Part shown: one piece after another, positions 43,452 through 55,171 of the stretch
How the letters are laid out: every line of letters starts with the position of its first letter
How positions within the stretch are numbered: the stretch's first letter is position 1
Assembly: GCA_010909165.1 (NCBI GenBank)
Contig: MU008158.1
Coordinates: 3,542,972 to 3,606,971, forward strand
Direction: 5' to 3'
Length of the DNA stretch: 64,000 nt
Origin: Anthoceros angustus
Lineage: Eukaryota > Streptophyta > Anthocerotopsida > Anthocerotales > Anthocerotaceae
The notes under the pieces: model-generated
The model's database searches: none
What the model saw: the letters and a program-made list of their open reading frames with translations, nothing else
What the model was told of the DNA's origin: nothing
Program-made: the position numbers and the translations under genes

Positions 43452-44920
43452 ATGGAGCTGCCGGCGAGCGCGCTGTGGATGCCAGTGCTGCTTGCAGCTC
43501 TGGGATTCCTTACAACCGCGGCAGCTGCCCCACTGCAGGCTGATTTCTGGAACTGCAATCCCAAGCCGGTGTGGAATCAATCCGAGACCGGCGTTCTGCT
43601 GCCCAACTGCTGCACGCTGGAGGCGCTGATGCGCAAGCCCGAGCCGCTGTACAAGACATGGCAGCAGTACTTGGAGCAGAGCGGTCTTCTGGACAGGCCA
43701 ATACGAGTGCGTCCGGCAGCGCATCTCATTGCAGACAACGAAACCTACCTGCATCAGCTGGACCTGGCATTCAGGCTGCACAAGGCGCTTCCAGACGCCG
43801 ACCCAAGGTCCCAGATTTCGCAGATGAACTTCCACTGCCTGTATGGCTCTCCTGGCGTGGCGCACCAGGCTGGCTATCAGTACTTGAACTACCTCGTCCA
43901 CAACAATTGGTACTTCTTCCCATTCCACCGCTGGTAAGCTCTATGCATTTCAAGCTCAAGAGATTGGCATTGAGATTGCTATTGCAGCCAATGATGCGCT
44001 TTCCATCTCACCCTGGCACCCTGGCCTCGGCTGCAAAATAGGTTCACCTTCTTCTACGAGAGGATGCTCGCCCAGTTGGTGGGCGATGACTCCTTTGTTC
44101 TGCCCTTCTGGAACTGGGACAATCAGAGCACCAACTCCAAGCACCTTCCCAACACTGTTCCCCACTACTTCCGCAATCCTGACAAGTACCCGGGTCTGTA
44201 TCACAAGTATCGCGATCCTCGCCACCGACCTGAAGCGGAACCTGCCATCATCAACCTCCTTGTCGACTCTGTCAAATCGGGGTTTTCTCCCGCGACAGCC
44301 CAGGAGGAAACTCGGGCTCGTGCACTGAACAAGGCGCACCTGCGAAGCGTGATCGTGGACAGCACCGCCGACGGCAGCAGGGAAGACTTCCTCTCAAACC
44401 CGATGCGATTAGGAGGCAAGATTCCCAACTTCCAGAAATGGAGACTCGGATTCGAAGCGCAAGCGCATCTGGCTGTCCATTTCTGGTTGGGAGACCCGGC
44501 CCACGCTTACGCGGACATGGGATTGATTTACCATGCTGTTCGAGACCCGCTTTTCTTTCCCCACCACGCCAACGTTGACAGGATATGGAACGTCTGGATG
44601 GTATAGGTTGCCTGGAATGGAACCATGGATGCCAGACATCATCGATTTCTTGAACCTACCATGTGAGACTGACTTTGTGTTGCATTGTTCAGGGACTCGA
44701 GGGCAGGCGCAATTATGATGACCCCGACTTCCTGGACGCTGCCTTCTACTTCTACGATGAGAATGCGGAGATTGTGAGAGTTACTGTTGCTGAGTGTCTC
44801 AATTCTGACCTCTTGAAATACACCTACCAAGACGTGGAGAACGAGTGGGTCACCTATGACGCTTCAGCCGATTCAGCCCTTTTCCTCGACGACCCATCTC
44901 CAGCGCGCTCCCAAGCATGA
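43452..44920 (+). CDS. PPO: polyphenol oxidase (PPO4), three exons
   Basis: Exons 43,452-43,933, 44,042-44,600 and 44,693-44,920 give 422 residues; introns 108 and 92 bp, GT-AG, at the family positions. Start MELPASALWMPVLLAALGF; signal peptide to about residue 24 (LTTAAAA). CuA: FHCLYGSPGV, VHNNWYFFPFHRW. CuB: AHLAVHFWLG, FFPHHANVDRIWNVW. DWL domain: DDPDFLDAAFYFYDE. Ends DDPSPARSQA, without KFDV domain. It is the only PPO on the plus strand, separated from PPO1-3 by the nested copia elements. The last 78 bp of the CDS are duplicated just downstream. Confidence 0.93.
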
Positions 44921-45000
44921 TGAGTGGGTCACCTGTTACGCATCAACCGATTCAAGCCTTTATCGTCCACAACCCATGCCCAGCACGTTCCCGAGCATGA
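44843..45000 (+). repeat. 79-bp tandem duplication over the PPO4 stop codon
   Basis: GAGTGGGTCACCTATGACGC at 44,843 and GAGTGGGTCACCTGTTACGC at 44,922 start two copies that both end in GAGCATGA or AAGCATGA (44,920 and 45,000). The offset of 79 is not a multiple of three, so the second copy is outside the reading frame and lies in the 3' UTR. Confidence 0.85.
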
Positions 45001-45683
45001 ATGGCTACGGACACACTACCTAGCAGTTTGAATATGTTACCTCGTTGCCCTTCATAATCTACGCTCGCGGCCATAGATACAAGAGTTCGTTGTCTGGTGG
45101 CCTCCCTACCTGCCTGCCCCAACGGTTTGGATCGGGGTTGTTCAAGCAGCAAATCTACGTAACATTAACATTTGATATGTATGGATGGCACCAACGATGT
45201 AGTAGCTAGCAATGTTCCAACATTACTTCAAGAACGCACCTTGTGTTTTGTCTCTTTCTTGTCCGTCACGTGCTACAAAAACTGAATGACTCGTAGGCAT
45301 TAGCTTCATTCCATTTCCTGCTCTGGAAGATGTCCTAAACCACTGGCAGGTGACTCTGCGAACAGCATTTTCCAGGTCACGGTTGCTCCCTTGTCCTCAC
45401 CACCACTAAGGTACCACTCCTCCGTTGCCACCAAGCCACAGAATTAGTATATTTTCTCACGGCCCAGCTGGATACACGCTCTTCAAAATAGAGGATAGTC
45501 TACGTCGACCAATGGATACAAGCCAGAAAAAGCTGGGTCCTGGACAAACACGAGGGGAAAAGGGAGGCTTGCTGCTGCACGGGCCTGACTTGGCTTTTCC
45601 TTGCTCCAGTAGGGTGCCCCCTCCGGTAGCACGAGGCGGTCGCTATATCCCACCGTCATAAAAAACTCTAAAGGGTTGTCGTA
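45001..45683. other. spacer, no gene recognised
   Basis: Only short frames; nothing supported. Confidence 0.5.
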
Positions 45684-46330
45684 CTAGTCATTCACATGGA
45701 GTGACGAAAGAACCAGAACACACATGTAAGTTGGTACATTATCTCGTAAGTTGGACGCTTTTGCCAGACTACCTCCCTGTGGCCTGGTGTATTGAAGTAA
45801 TGGTGAAGCACGCACAGGGAGCCTAAGGAAGCTGCTTATGTTGGCGTGTAACCCATCGAACCTCGGAACGAAGTCTGGCCCCAAGTCCTTGTCTCCAAAA
45901 GGCGAAACCTGTTTCAATCTGAACTTGAAGAATTGTTTTTGAACAACTAACGCCATTTTACACTGCACTTCAAAATTCTCCAAACCACCGTCCTTCTTCA
46001 AAGTGACGTCAAGCCTCTCTTCCACAGTAATAGTAATAGGATCTGTAGGAATAAAAGTTGTCTGCAAAGGCCCAGGTGCCGCATGGACATCCTCTACAAT
46101 CACTTCACCTTCCGCCTTCAATGATTCTAAGAACTGGTTTGCCTTCTGTGACTTGCCAAGCTTCATACCAGCTCCTTTGGCAACAGCAGGGACAGATTGT
46201 GTTGACCGTCCTTTTGGTTTTCCGGAGGGGTCTGAATCTAGGCCTGAGCCAAATCCCGAACTGCTGCCAAAGCCACCGCTCCCAAGATCACTTGAATCAC
46301 TGATACCATTGTCAAAATATGTGATGGCTC
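45684..46330 (-). pseudogene. coatomer delta subunit (archain) fragment
   Basis: The minus strand carries MKLGKSQKANQFLESLKAEG, GEVIVEDV, DPITITVEERLDVTLKKDGG and LENFEVQ, the linker and start of the mu-homology domain of coatomer delta, a COPI coat subunit. The upstream part (GSGGFGSSSGFGSGLD) fits the Ser/Gly-rich linker. After about residue 145 the match is lost, and the N-terminal longin domain and most of the mu-homology domain are missing. No intron is seen, so a processed copy or a captured exon are both possible. Confidence 0.8.
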
Positions 46331-46359
46331 CCGAAGATTTAACACACAGAGGGGCAGGC

Positions 46360-46640
46360 AGCTGCACTCAGAGACTGTCAAAAGAGGACTGCTGGAAAAT
46401 GTATTGTTGGGCAACTGCCTGGTGGCATGTATGCAAAATGTGGTGAACTGGGAGACGCACGCCAGGTTTTTGACAGCTTGGCCATAAAGAATGTGGTGAT
46501 ATGGAATGCCCTGATTGCTGGGTATGCACAGCAACTTGGAACCGGGCAAGAAGCTCTTGTTGTGTACCGACAAATGGAGCAAGAAGACCTCATTTTGGCT
46601 GACCATGTTACTTTTACTTGCCTTCTGAAGGCCTGTGCAA
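46360..46640 (+). pseudogene. PPR protein fragment
   Basis: A plus-strand frame gives GRQLHSETVKRGLLENVLLG, then after a break MYAKCGELGDARQVFDSL and NVVIWNALIAGYAQQ, VTFTCLLKACATTGA: P, L and S type pentatricopeptide repeats. The frame then enters hairpin-forming repeats. It is a diverged duplicate of part of the PPR relic at 47,074-48,822. Confidence 0.85.
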
Positions 46641-46653
46641 CCACTGGTGCCAA

Positions 46654-46725
46654 CCACATTAAACATGCAACCAGTGGCTGCATGTTTAAGCTGTGGTGGC
46701 CAACCCCATTCGGCCACCACAGCTT
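46654..46725. repeat. two overlapping hairpin-forming inverted repeats
   Basis: First: TTAAACATGCA (46,659-46,669) with TGCATGTTTAA (46,680-46,690 region). Second: AAGCTGTGGTGGCC (46,688-46,701) with its exact complement GGCCACCACAGCTT (46,712-46,725) around a 10-nt loop. They lie immediately after the PPR fragment. Confidence 0.8.
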
Positions 46726-47073
46726 GGGTTCCACGAAGACAAGCTGCAGAACATAATTCCCATCTCACAACAGTGTCCCCATGACACACTAGGAACTCAA
46801 GAATGCAAGGACTGCACAATGAGATTGGTTCACGAGCAAAGCCAGCCCAATTCTGCAGTCCTGCCTTGCTTTTATGCAGCAATTTCCCATGTCCTGAGCA
46901 CAGCGTAACTGCCCATTATTCAGCAACTTTGTAGGCACTGCCATTCACCGTCCAGGTCAGTCCACCGACTCTGGCCTGGCTGCCGTAGAGGCCGTGGGTT
47001 AGTGCGCGTAGAGAGGACGCGTTTGTGAGCGGCCTAGTCCTGTCCATGCACCTCCGACAGCGGTCCCTGAACA

Positions 47074-48822
47074 ATGGCCACAGCGAAGGCTGAAGCTTCT
47101 TTTCTTCTCTTTGCAGTTCGTTGGCTTTCAGGCGGGACCCAGCAAATTGGTGTGTGTACAGGGATTCTACGAGGAGCTCCTGCTAACCTCAGCATAGGGA
47201 GTCGACTCCTGGCAAGCAAATCCTCCAGGTGCAGCAGTGTAAAGAGCCCAGTACTTCCACTTTCGAGAAAGTGTGTGGGTAGGGACGGGTTTTCCAGCTA
47301 CGGTCGTTGCCAGGAGCAGGAGCACTTGTGGCAGCCACTTTTTCTGGACCCTACCCTGTGGTGGGACAACAGACGAGGTAAGAAGAGCGCCCGTTCCCCT
47401 GACTTCCGGCGTAAGGGGTCCGGCGAGGTGCAGTGCTTAAGCAACATGTTTAAGCCAGCTTGGGTTGATGAGCACCTCATGTGCATCGATCTGCAGATGG
47501 GACATGGTGCGTCTCCTTCCGAGTCCAGCTCCCCGGATAAGCCTAAACCTGAGAGGCGTGCAGGATCGGCAATGGGTGTTCTTACTGCTGTTACCGTGTG
47601 CAGTTATGTCAGCAGGGGAAGCTTTCTGATGCCGTTGGAGCCCTGGAATCGCTGGCGAAGACAGAGTCTGCGATTTCCTAGTCTCTGTTGTACACTGTAC
47701 TAAAACTGTGTACAGCTAAGAAGGATTTGGTTGTGGGGCGTCGAGTTCATGATCTCACTGCCAAACTTGGGTACGAGTCGAGTGCATACTTGGGGAACCA
47801 TATCTTGCGCATGTATGCATGTGGAGGTAGGCTGCAGGAGGCCATGGGTGTGTGCACCAAGGTGGGCAAACCAGATGTCTTCATGTGGTTTTCCATAATC
47901 TCTGCATAGCTCGTCTCAGCACCTCAGTTTGCGACTTTTTGCCGCAGCCTATGATTCGTCCAGGCTTAGCGATCAGTTCCCTCGCTCACCAGAAGATGCG
48001 CGTCCTGTTCTGCTATTGCAGGGGTGGGACTCGACTAGGCGCCGGAAGACAAGAATGTACTGACACGGAATGCCTTGATAGCTGGGTATGCAAAATTTGG
48101 TGAATTGAAAGATGCACGCCAGGTCTTTGACAGCATGAACACAAAGAATGTGGCGACATGGAATGCTCTGATAACTGGGTATGCCCAGCAAGGGGTCGGA
48201 CAGGACAAATGGAACAGGAGGGTCTTATTTTGGCTGACCATGTTACTTTTGGTTGCCATGCAGGCCTGTGCAAGCACTGGCACCTTACAGAAGGGCAGTC
48301 AGCTGCACTCACAGATTGTCAACAGAGGGCTGCTGAATGACGTAGTGGTGAGCACCTGCCTTGTGGACATGTATGCAAAATGTGGTGAACTGGAAGATGC
48401 TCGTCACGTTTTTGACAGTTTGCCCACAATGGATGTGGTGACATGGATAGCGCTGATTGCTGGGTATGCACAGCAAGGACTCAGCCAAGAGGCCCTTATT
48501 GTGTATGGACAAATGGAGGGGGCGGGCCTCATGTTGGCTGACCATGTTACTTTTGCTTGCCTTCTGAAGGCGTGTGGAAGTAGTGGTGCCTTACAGAAGG
48601 GCATGCAACTGCACTCCCAGATTGGAGAAACTAGCTCTGGCGTTTGGTCTCTTGAATACTCCCGGTGGAACACCTCTTGTGGTAACAAAGAATCTACGCA
48701 TGTGCTGGGACTGCCACAGTTCCACGGAAATTATGCCGAGGCTTGAACAGAGAGACATTGTTGTAAGGGATGGGCACTGCGTGCATCGATTCGTAGCTGG
48801 TTGTTGCAGTTGTAAGGGTTGA
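47074..48822 (+). pseudogene. DYW-type PPR gene, frame-broken and internally deleted
   Basis: PLS-class PPR-DYW proteins are nuclear-encoded organelle RNA-editing factors. Here an N-terminal leader (47,074-47,640) shifts frame near 47,650 into KKDLVVGRRVHDLTAKLGYE and YLGNHILRMYACGGRLQEA; further repeats occupy 48,075-48,600 (MYAKCGELEDARHVFDSL, DVVTWIALIAGYAQQGLSQE). The end frame (48,612-48,822) is EKLALAFGLLNTPGG, then KNLRMCWDCHSS and QRDIVVRDG, the C-terminal part of a DYW deaminase domain. It ends CCSCKG in place of CSCGDYW. Several repeats, the E domains and the HxE active-site part are missing between LHSQI and EKLALAF. At least three frame changes. A decayed copy. Confidence 0.85.
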
Positions 48823-49202
48823 AGGTGAGAAAAATGATGAAAGTAGGTAGTGCTCAAGCCGAGAATATTGCTTTCTTTCTTGGGGCGAATGCGAAATGTG
48901 GTCGGGCGAGCTGTCCTGCCAGGGATAGGGTTGCAAGCTTGGAATTTGGCTCAAATGCGGTGGAAGTGGGGCCGCGGTTGCCGGACTTTGGCTTGTAGCT
49001 GTGGCAGGAAGCTCCTGTGGTTGTGACACTGGGGGCCGGGCCTGATTCCGGGTCCGAAGACGGAAGGAAGCGGCGGGCATTTCTGCCGCCGGTGAACATC
49101 GTGGCTAGGTGTTCCATATGGCTGGATGGTGCGGGGCCAGAGCAGCGGTGTTGAATGTTCCTCGCAAATGATGCGAAATCATTTATAGTGTGTATAAGGG
49201 AA
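48823..49202. other. spacer, no gene recognised
   Basis: GC-rich; only overlapping chance frames. Confidence 0.5.
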
Positions 49203-49375
49203 GGACAGTGACAGTGGCAGTGGCAGTGGCAGTGGCAGCGGCAGCAACAGCGGCAGCGACAGCGACAGCGGCAGCGACAGCGGCAGCGACAGCGGCAGTG
49301 GCAGTGGCAGCGGCAGGGGCAGGGGCAGCGGCAGCGGCAGCGGCAGTGGCACTGGCACTGGCACTGGTGCAGCAT
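49203..49375. repeat. hexanucleotide microsatellite (GGCAGY/GRCAGC)n
   Basis: About 28 units of variants of GGCAGT, GGCAGC, GACAGC and GGCACT. All six frames stay open through it, producing artefactual Ala/Val/Thr-, Pro/Leu- and Cys/His-rich frames. Confidence 0.95.
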
Positions 49376-50516
49376 GGAACAAGTGGATGGGTACCTGGCG
49401 GGAAGTGGAAGACCATGCCATGACTGGCACCCCTGGTTGCAGCAACTGTAGATTAGAACTATGTAGAAAACGGCAGGCTTCTCTTGGGTGGGACACGCAA
49501 ATGTTGAGTCATCTCTGCGGTCTGAAGCGGTCATTTTTCTGCCCACACCTCAAGCATGGCTTAGACAGCACTAAGAGCTTTTTGTTGCTCGCTAATCTTT
49601 TTCAAGTTTCCCAAGCTTCTTTAGAGTGCCGGGCCTGGTCTGGTCCGGTCTATATTATATCAGTTTTTATAAAATTAAAATAGTATAAATACGGTTATCA
49701 TATTTAGGATAATTTATATAGTTTATATATGAATTATATAGCTAATTTAAACAAAAATCACATGAGATGTATAAGAGAAAAATACGTAATATCTGTGAAA
49801 GCAAAAAATTCATATCAACAACTACACTATATGTTCAATCTTTTGGCACATATATAACATATGTGTTGTTGAGGGCATTCACGTAAGAAAAATGCATTAG
49901 GACTTTGTATTTCTTTCTTGCTTTATCAATTTCTTCCTTTGATGCATCTGTCCTTTCCAGGAGTTTCTCCCATTCTAATTGTACCTCGCTGCCGTCCTTT
50001 GTAAACCATAGAGGGAGTTCCCCATGGTTGGACTGTTCTCCCGACCCAGATGATGAACTCCTTTTCATGGCCACCCTGAAAGCTTGCTATAGTTCGGCTG
50101 CATCGTGAGCCTCCCTAGAAAGTTGATACGCCTTAGTATGTGTGGTAAGCATTTTTCTATGTCCACCAGTAATCTCCCCATCAGCGGGCGTCTTGGGGCC
50201 CTCTCCGTTCTCTGGTTTGCTATAGCCCCTTTCCTTGGTTGCTTTATGCCTGTCAGGATTGTGGCAGGAAAATCCCGGGGCTCCGAGATTCACCCTCTAG
50301 TGGCCACACTTATCCCACTGTCGTTTCGTACATTGGGTTTTGTCCCACGAGATCTCCGATTGTCAATCATGCGAAGGGGGGTCATGCCACACACTTACTC
50401 ATCTCAAATCAGCCTCTCCTGCAAACAAGGCATTCTCTCACTCTTCCTCAAACAACATCCACACCTCCGTGTGCTACTCTGAAAATTAGTCCATCTTCGG
50501 CCTACAATGACACTGT
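49376..50516. other. spacer; AT-rich 49,660-49,890
   Basis: 49,835-50,074 on the minus strand is a 79-codon frame (LPLWFTKDGSEVQLEWEKLL) of ordinary protein-like composition and no known domain; 50,087-50,293 minus is similar. They might be remnants of a gag on the minus strand, but no zinc knuckle is intact. Confidence 0.35.
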
Positions 50517-51740
50517 ATGTCCGTCGGCCCTACCCCTGCGAAGATAGGTCCACCGTTGGCGACCAGGGACCCCCTAGACCGCGGCGCGGTTTCACTATCT
50601 CTGCAGGATCTGGCTACCCTTACTAGATCTGAATCTTGCTGCAGATTTGGGACCCCTCCCTTAGGCTCTGCCTTGGGCCTTTTACTACTTCCTACACTCT
50701 ATTCCTCTTCCCAACATCCTCCTCATCATCAACGCTCAACTCAACTCAACTCATCATCCTCCTACTCTAAACTCACTTCAAGCACTGGTCCCAGCTCGCT
50801 GTTACGACACAACTGCCTGGGGTCCACCTACAAGCCAACAAGTTCTTCCTTGGGCTACCAGCCCCGTGCCTGGAGCGTCTTCACATGCCCCTACTGTGCC
50901 TTCAAATCTCTAGAGCCCAATCTCCTAGCAACGCCTGCGGCGCGCCGATCCACAAGAGTGCAAAAAGCTCCTACCTAGCTTGAGTCCTACCACACTCACT
51001 TGGGGCGCACAACCTCTGAGCAAGGTAGCTCCTCCTCACGAGGCGCATCTTGCATGCTCCCTTGCCTGTTTCCACAGTAACTGTTCCTGATCTGGTGCCC
51101 GTTCCTATACCACTCATGTTAGATTCCCACAACAATAATAATTCCTTAATTGGCCAATTACCTACTTTAGAAACTAATTCAAGTTTAGATGTTAATCCAC
51201 TAGCTTCCGTCAATGCCTCATTAGTTCAAGCCTATATAGCAGCTACTGATCTTATTGAACCTGCTACACGTGAAGAAGATTTGTCTAGACCTGACAAGGA
51301 AAAATGGGAGGCTATTATTTTATAATAAAATAACTTAATAGAGAATAACACTTGGGAATTAGTTAAGCTTCCTTATGGTAGGAAACCAATTCAATGTAAA
51401 TGGGTCTTTCGTGCCAAGTTGAAAGCTGATGGTAGTGTAGAACGCTACAAGGCACGTTTGTGTGCCAAGGGGTATAGCCAAGTACCAAGAGTTGATTATC
51501 ATGAAACTTTTTTCCCATTAGTTAATTTTCAAACTATTAGGTACTTGCTAGCACTAGCTGTTGAGTTAGATTTAGATTTACAGCAAATGGATGTTACCAA
51601 TGCTTTTCTATATAGGAAATTAGAAGAACTCATTTATATGGATCAACCGGAAGGGTTTATAGATCCTAAAACTAGAGATTTAGTTTGTAGACTTTTCAAA
51701 TGTATTTATGGACTCAAGCAATCTCCTTTGAAGGGAAAAG
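50517..51740 (+). mobile_element. copia fragment: linker and RT N-terminal half
   Basis: 50,517-50,978 is Ser/Pro/Leu-rich and ends ARRSTRVQKAPT, like the integrase-RT linker of copia elements. From 51,250 the plus strand gives PDKEKWEAII, then after a stop ENNTWELVKLPYG, CKWVFRAKLKADGSVERYKA, DVTNAFLYRKLEELIYMDQP and FKCIYGLKQSP. The RT is cut at about 51,727 before the YVDD box. No LTR found. Confidence 0.85.
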
Positions 51741-52970
51741 AAGACTTTATTATAAAAAAGAGATGGGAAAAACCCATCCACCCCAAAAACAAAGAGGGAA
51801 AAACCCAACAAAGGGCACCATGCCAGTGGGACTAGCCCCCACGAACATGCATTTCAAAACTACCAACCGCCCGAAGAACTTCGTGGTCAGGGATGTGAAA
51901 AGGCCTACTTACCACCAGTGTCGAAGAAGCTGCATCCCCGCGCTCGCTATCGTTCTGTACACTGGGTTGGTGACCATGGTTTATGTGGGGATTGGTTTGC
52001 CCGCTTCTGACAGGAAGGGGGCGTACGCACACATTTATGTACACAAGCCACATTCATGCGCCCGCACGCCACCCCCGATGAAGCAGGCGGACTGTGGACC
52101 GTGGATGCCCCTTTATGGATGCCACACATCACCTTTTGATTTCCCCCTGGGGTGTTCGGCTTCTCGACAAATGTCATTTCGGCATAGGGTATTATCAGCC
52201 TGCCACCTATTTTTCGCCCATCCGTATACCTGCCGTATTTATCGTGAAAACATCTTGACGTATTTGTATGTATGAGGATTGTATGTATTGTTGCATATTT
52301 GGCATACGCCATCAAGAATAAAAGCATTAATTCTACAGCATCCCCTTGGGCACACTCTTCAAGCTCCACCTTAGCTTTAAAGGGTCCCTTGCCTACTAGC
52401 ATCACCTTAGCAAGCCTAGTATCTCCACAGCAGGCCTAGCACACTAAACCTAATACGGCCTAACATCGCCTAACACACTTAGCACATTAGCACGACTAAC
52501 TAGCACTCTAAGCCTTGTGTGGCCTAGCTTCGCCTAACTTGCCTAGCAAGCTTATCAATCCTAGCATGCTTATCGAGCGTACATAAGAGAACATAGCTTG
52601 TAACAATAGGAGAGAGTAGCTCGCACGTCATGGCATGAACACACTCTCTTCACAAAAATGACACGCAAATTCCTCACACATTGCTCTCGGAGTCATAGCT
52701 TTCGCCTCCTCACAACATTCTTGCATTGCATATCTAAAAGACAAGCTATGATACGAACTTGTCTTCTGTAAAAAGGTTTATATATACTAGCCATTGGCAT
52801 TGGCATATGTCTAGGATATATCCTATTGGCATCAGAATATGCCAAAAATACCTTAAGAATACACTATAATATGCAAGCAATATGCTAAAGCATATGACTT
52901 GTGCTTATCCACTTAGCTATTGCTAATACACTAAGTGTAAGGTCCTCCGTGAAGAGAGTGTCAAGCATGG
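51741..52970. other. unassigned sequence following the truncated RT
   Basis: The RT is interrupted at 51,727 by unrelated sequence without known coding motif, possibly another insertion. 52,430-52,570 is a low-complexity tract of GCCTAAC/GCCTAGC-like units. The rest is AT-rich. Confidence 0.4.
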
Positions 52971-55171
52971 TTGCCAAGCAAATTTTAGGGTGAAAAACTT
53001 CTCGTGGTCTATGGTTCTTTGAGATTGCTCTTTTGAACATAGACATACTGACCTTTCAAATGCTATATGTCATGGGCTTGGGTACGAAGGCTTACCCCAT
53101 GATGTCAGAGCAGCATGCCTTTCACTGGAAAAGAAGGATTGGATCAGGCATTGCCTATATTGCAAAGTTCATGTTGATGAAATAATGGGTCGGCATCAAG
53201 ATGCATTGTATGCTTGAATCAACAATCAGACAGAGGTATATGAGCTAGTAAGAGATGATTATTTGCAAAGATATGATGTTCTCAATATACTTACACAAGT
53301 TGAAGTTGATGAATGGAAGCTAGCCCCGGATGATGCCACATCAGTGTCACTGTGGTTGGAGCAAAATGCGTCTATAGTCTTCCACTAATCAAGCGAGAAT
53401 CATCCTTTCGCTTTGGGTATTCAAACTCCTTTTATGTTAAATTGCATGTTGCTTTATGGGAATGGTAATGTGCTAGCTATGGATGCAACTTTTGGGTTGA
53501 ACAGGTATCGCTACCACTTATTCACTGTGATGGGTTTTGACCATTACTTGAACGGTGTTCCAGTAGCATGGGCTATTACAAAAGATGCTACTATTGAGTC
53601 ACTTGTCAGGTGGCTTTCAGCTTTACGGAAGAAGGTTGAAAAGATCAACAAGGATTGGACACCTAGTTCATTCCTTGTTGATGATTGTCAGGCAGAGATT
53701 TCTGCTATTCGCTCAGTGTGGAATCATAATATGCCTATATTATTATGCTTGTGGCATGTGCGGAAAGCGTGGAGACGGAATTTATTGAAGAAAGTGCACT
53801 CACAAAGTAATCGAATTTCAATATGGGCAGAGCTAAGGGATAGCACAGGGGCAAGCACATCTTCAGAGTGTGTTTCCATAGGAAGAAGTATGCTACACAA
53901 TTTTTATGACAAGTGGGGATCAAGTAAAGGAGACTTTGTGAGATATATGAAGGTCCAATGGGGAGAGACTATAGATATGTGGTTGTGTAATGCTAGAATG
54001 TTGCCTCATGCAAGCCAACATACAACTTCAATTGTGGAAGGATTCCATAGATTTATAAAAGAACGCAGATTTACGCTATTCGCTCGATGTGGAATCATAA
54101 TATGCCTATATTATTATGCTTGTGGCATGTCGGAAAGCGTGGCGAATTTATTGAAGAAAGTGCACTCACAAAGTAATCGAATTTCAATATGGGCGAGCTA
54201 GGATATTATGATATCGAGGCAAGCACATCTTCACGTGTGTTTCCATAGGAAGAAGTATGCTACACAATTTTTATGACAAGTGGGGATCAAGTAAAGGAGA
54301 CTTTGTGAGATATATGAAGGTCCAATGGGGAGAGACTATAGATATGTGGTTGTGTAATGCTAGAATGTTGCCTCATGCAAGCCAACATACAACTTCAATT
54401 GTGGAAGGATTCCATAGATTTATAAAAGAGCGTGCAGCATTTAGCAAGTCAAGTTTGCCTGGCCGTAGACTAGACTGGTTACTACACCAATTAGTAGTGA
54501 ATGTGGTTGCCCGATATTATTGGTACCAGCACTTCACAAAAGAAGGGGAATACAAGCATAACAAGAAGCTAGAGGCTTTGGAGGAAACAACTATGAAGGG
54601 TGCAAAAACTATTTCTATTAGCTCAGTTATTTTACCGCATGCCAAAAATGTTGCTGCACATTGTTTGTCTTCATCGACCCCTAATTTGTGGTATATGATT
54701 GAACATGTTTACTCTCCTTGGGCTACATGCTCATGTCCAATGGGGAACAAAGGTTTCATCTGCAAGCATGTGGTGAAAGTTCAACAACTCCTTGGCATAC
54801 ACAAGGATGGTGCAGTGACTAGGCAAAATGGAAGAACAAATGGGCGTATGTTGAAAGTAGTGATACCAACAACTTGGCTATGGCTTTTGGATGCAGATCA
54901 AGAAGCTCCACACATTGTGTTGCCTAGTAACCCTATGGTGGCACCAATATGTAAGACACGATTGGAGATGGCAAAAGGAAAACGGTTGGATTTTATTAAA
55001 ACGGCATGTGCTGAAGTATGTGATACCGCATTTGAGCGTTCAGATTTAGCTTTTGGGATAGTTTGCATTATGGAGCAAACTCAATGTGCGAGATGCTTAG
55101 TGGCACAGAAAGAACCTCAACGAAACAAGTGTTGGAAACTTTTGCTGAGAATGAGGGCACGAACAGACTAA
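52971..55171 (+). pseudogene. Mutator-like (MULE/FAR1-type) transposase
   Basis: From about 53,060 the plus strand reads DVRAACLSLEKKDWIRH and YDVLNILTQVEVDEWKLAPD with two in-frame stops, then an open stretch from 53,413: NVLAMDATFGLNRYRYHLF (first catalytic Asp), TPSSFLVDDCQAEISAI (second Asp), LCLWHVRKAWRRN and VEGFHRFIKER (candidate Glu region). Near the C terminus a SWIM zinc finger, CSCPMGNKGFICKH, is intact. This domain order fits the MULE transposase family that also gave rise to FHY3/FAR1 regulators. A 370-bp internal duplication and the N-terminal stops make it non-functional. No terminal inverted repeats were identified. Confidence 0.85.
53695..54432 (+). repeat. tandem duplication of about 370 bp inside the transposase
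   Basis: AATCATAATATGCCTATATT occurs at 53,723 and 54,095, and the block through GGATTCCATAGATTTATAAA is repeated. The first copy reads cleanly; the second has small deletions at its start (for example GCGTGGCGAATTT vs GCGTGGAGACGGAATTT). Confidence 0.9.

Noticed and set aside
48854-49546. 230-codon Cys/Arg/His-rich minus-strand frame
   Set aside because: Most of it is the hexanucleotide microsatellite read in one frame.
53413-55171. A functional FAR1/FHY3 transcription factor
   Set aside because: In-frame stops upstream, an internal tandem duplication and no FAR1 DNA-binding domain; better read as a dead MULE transposase.
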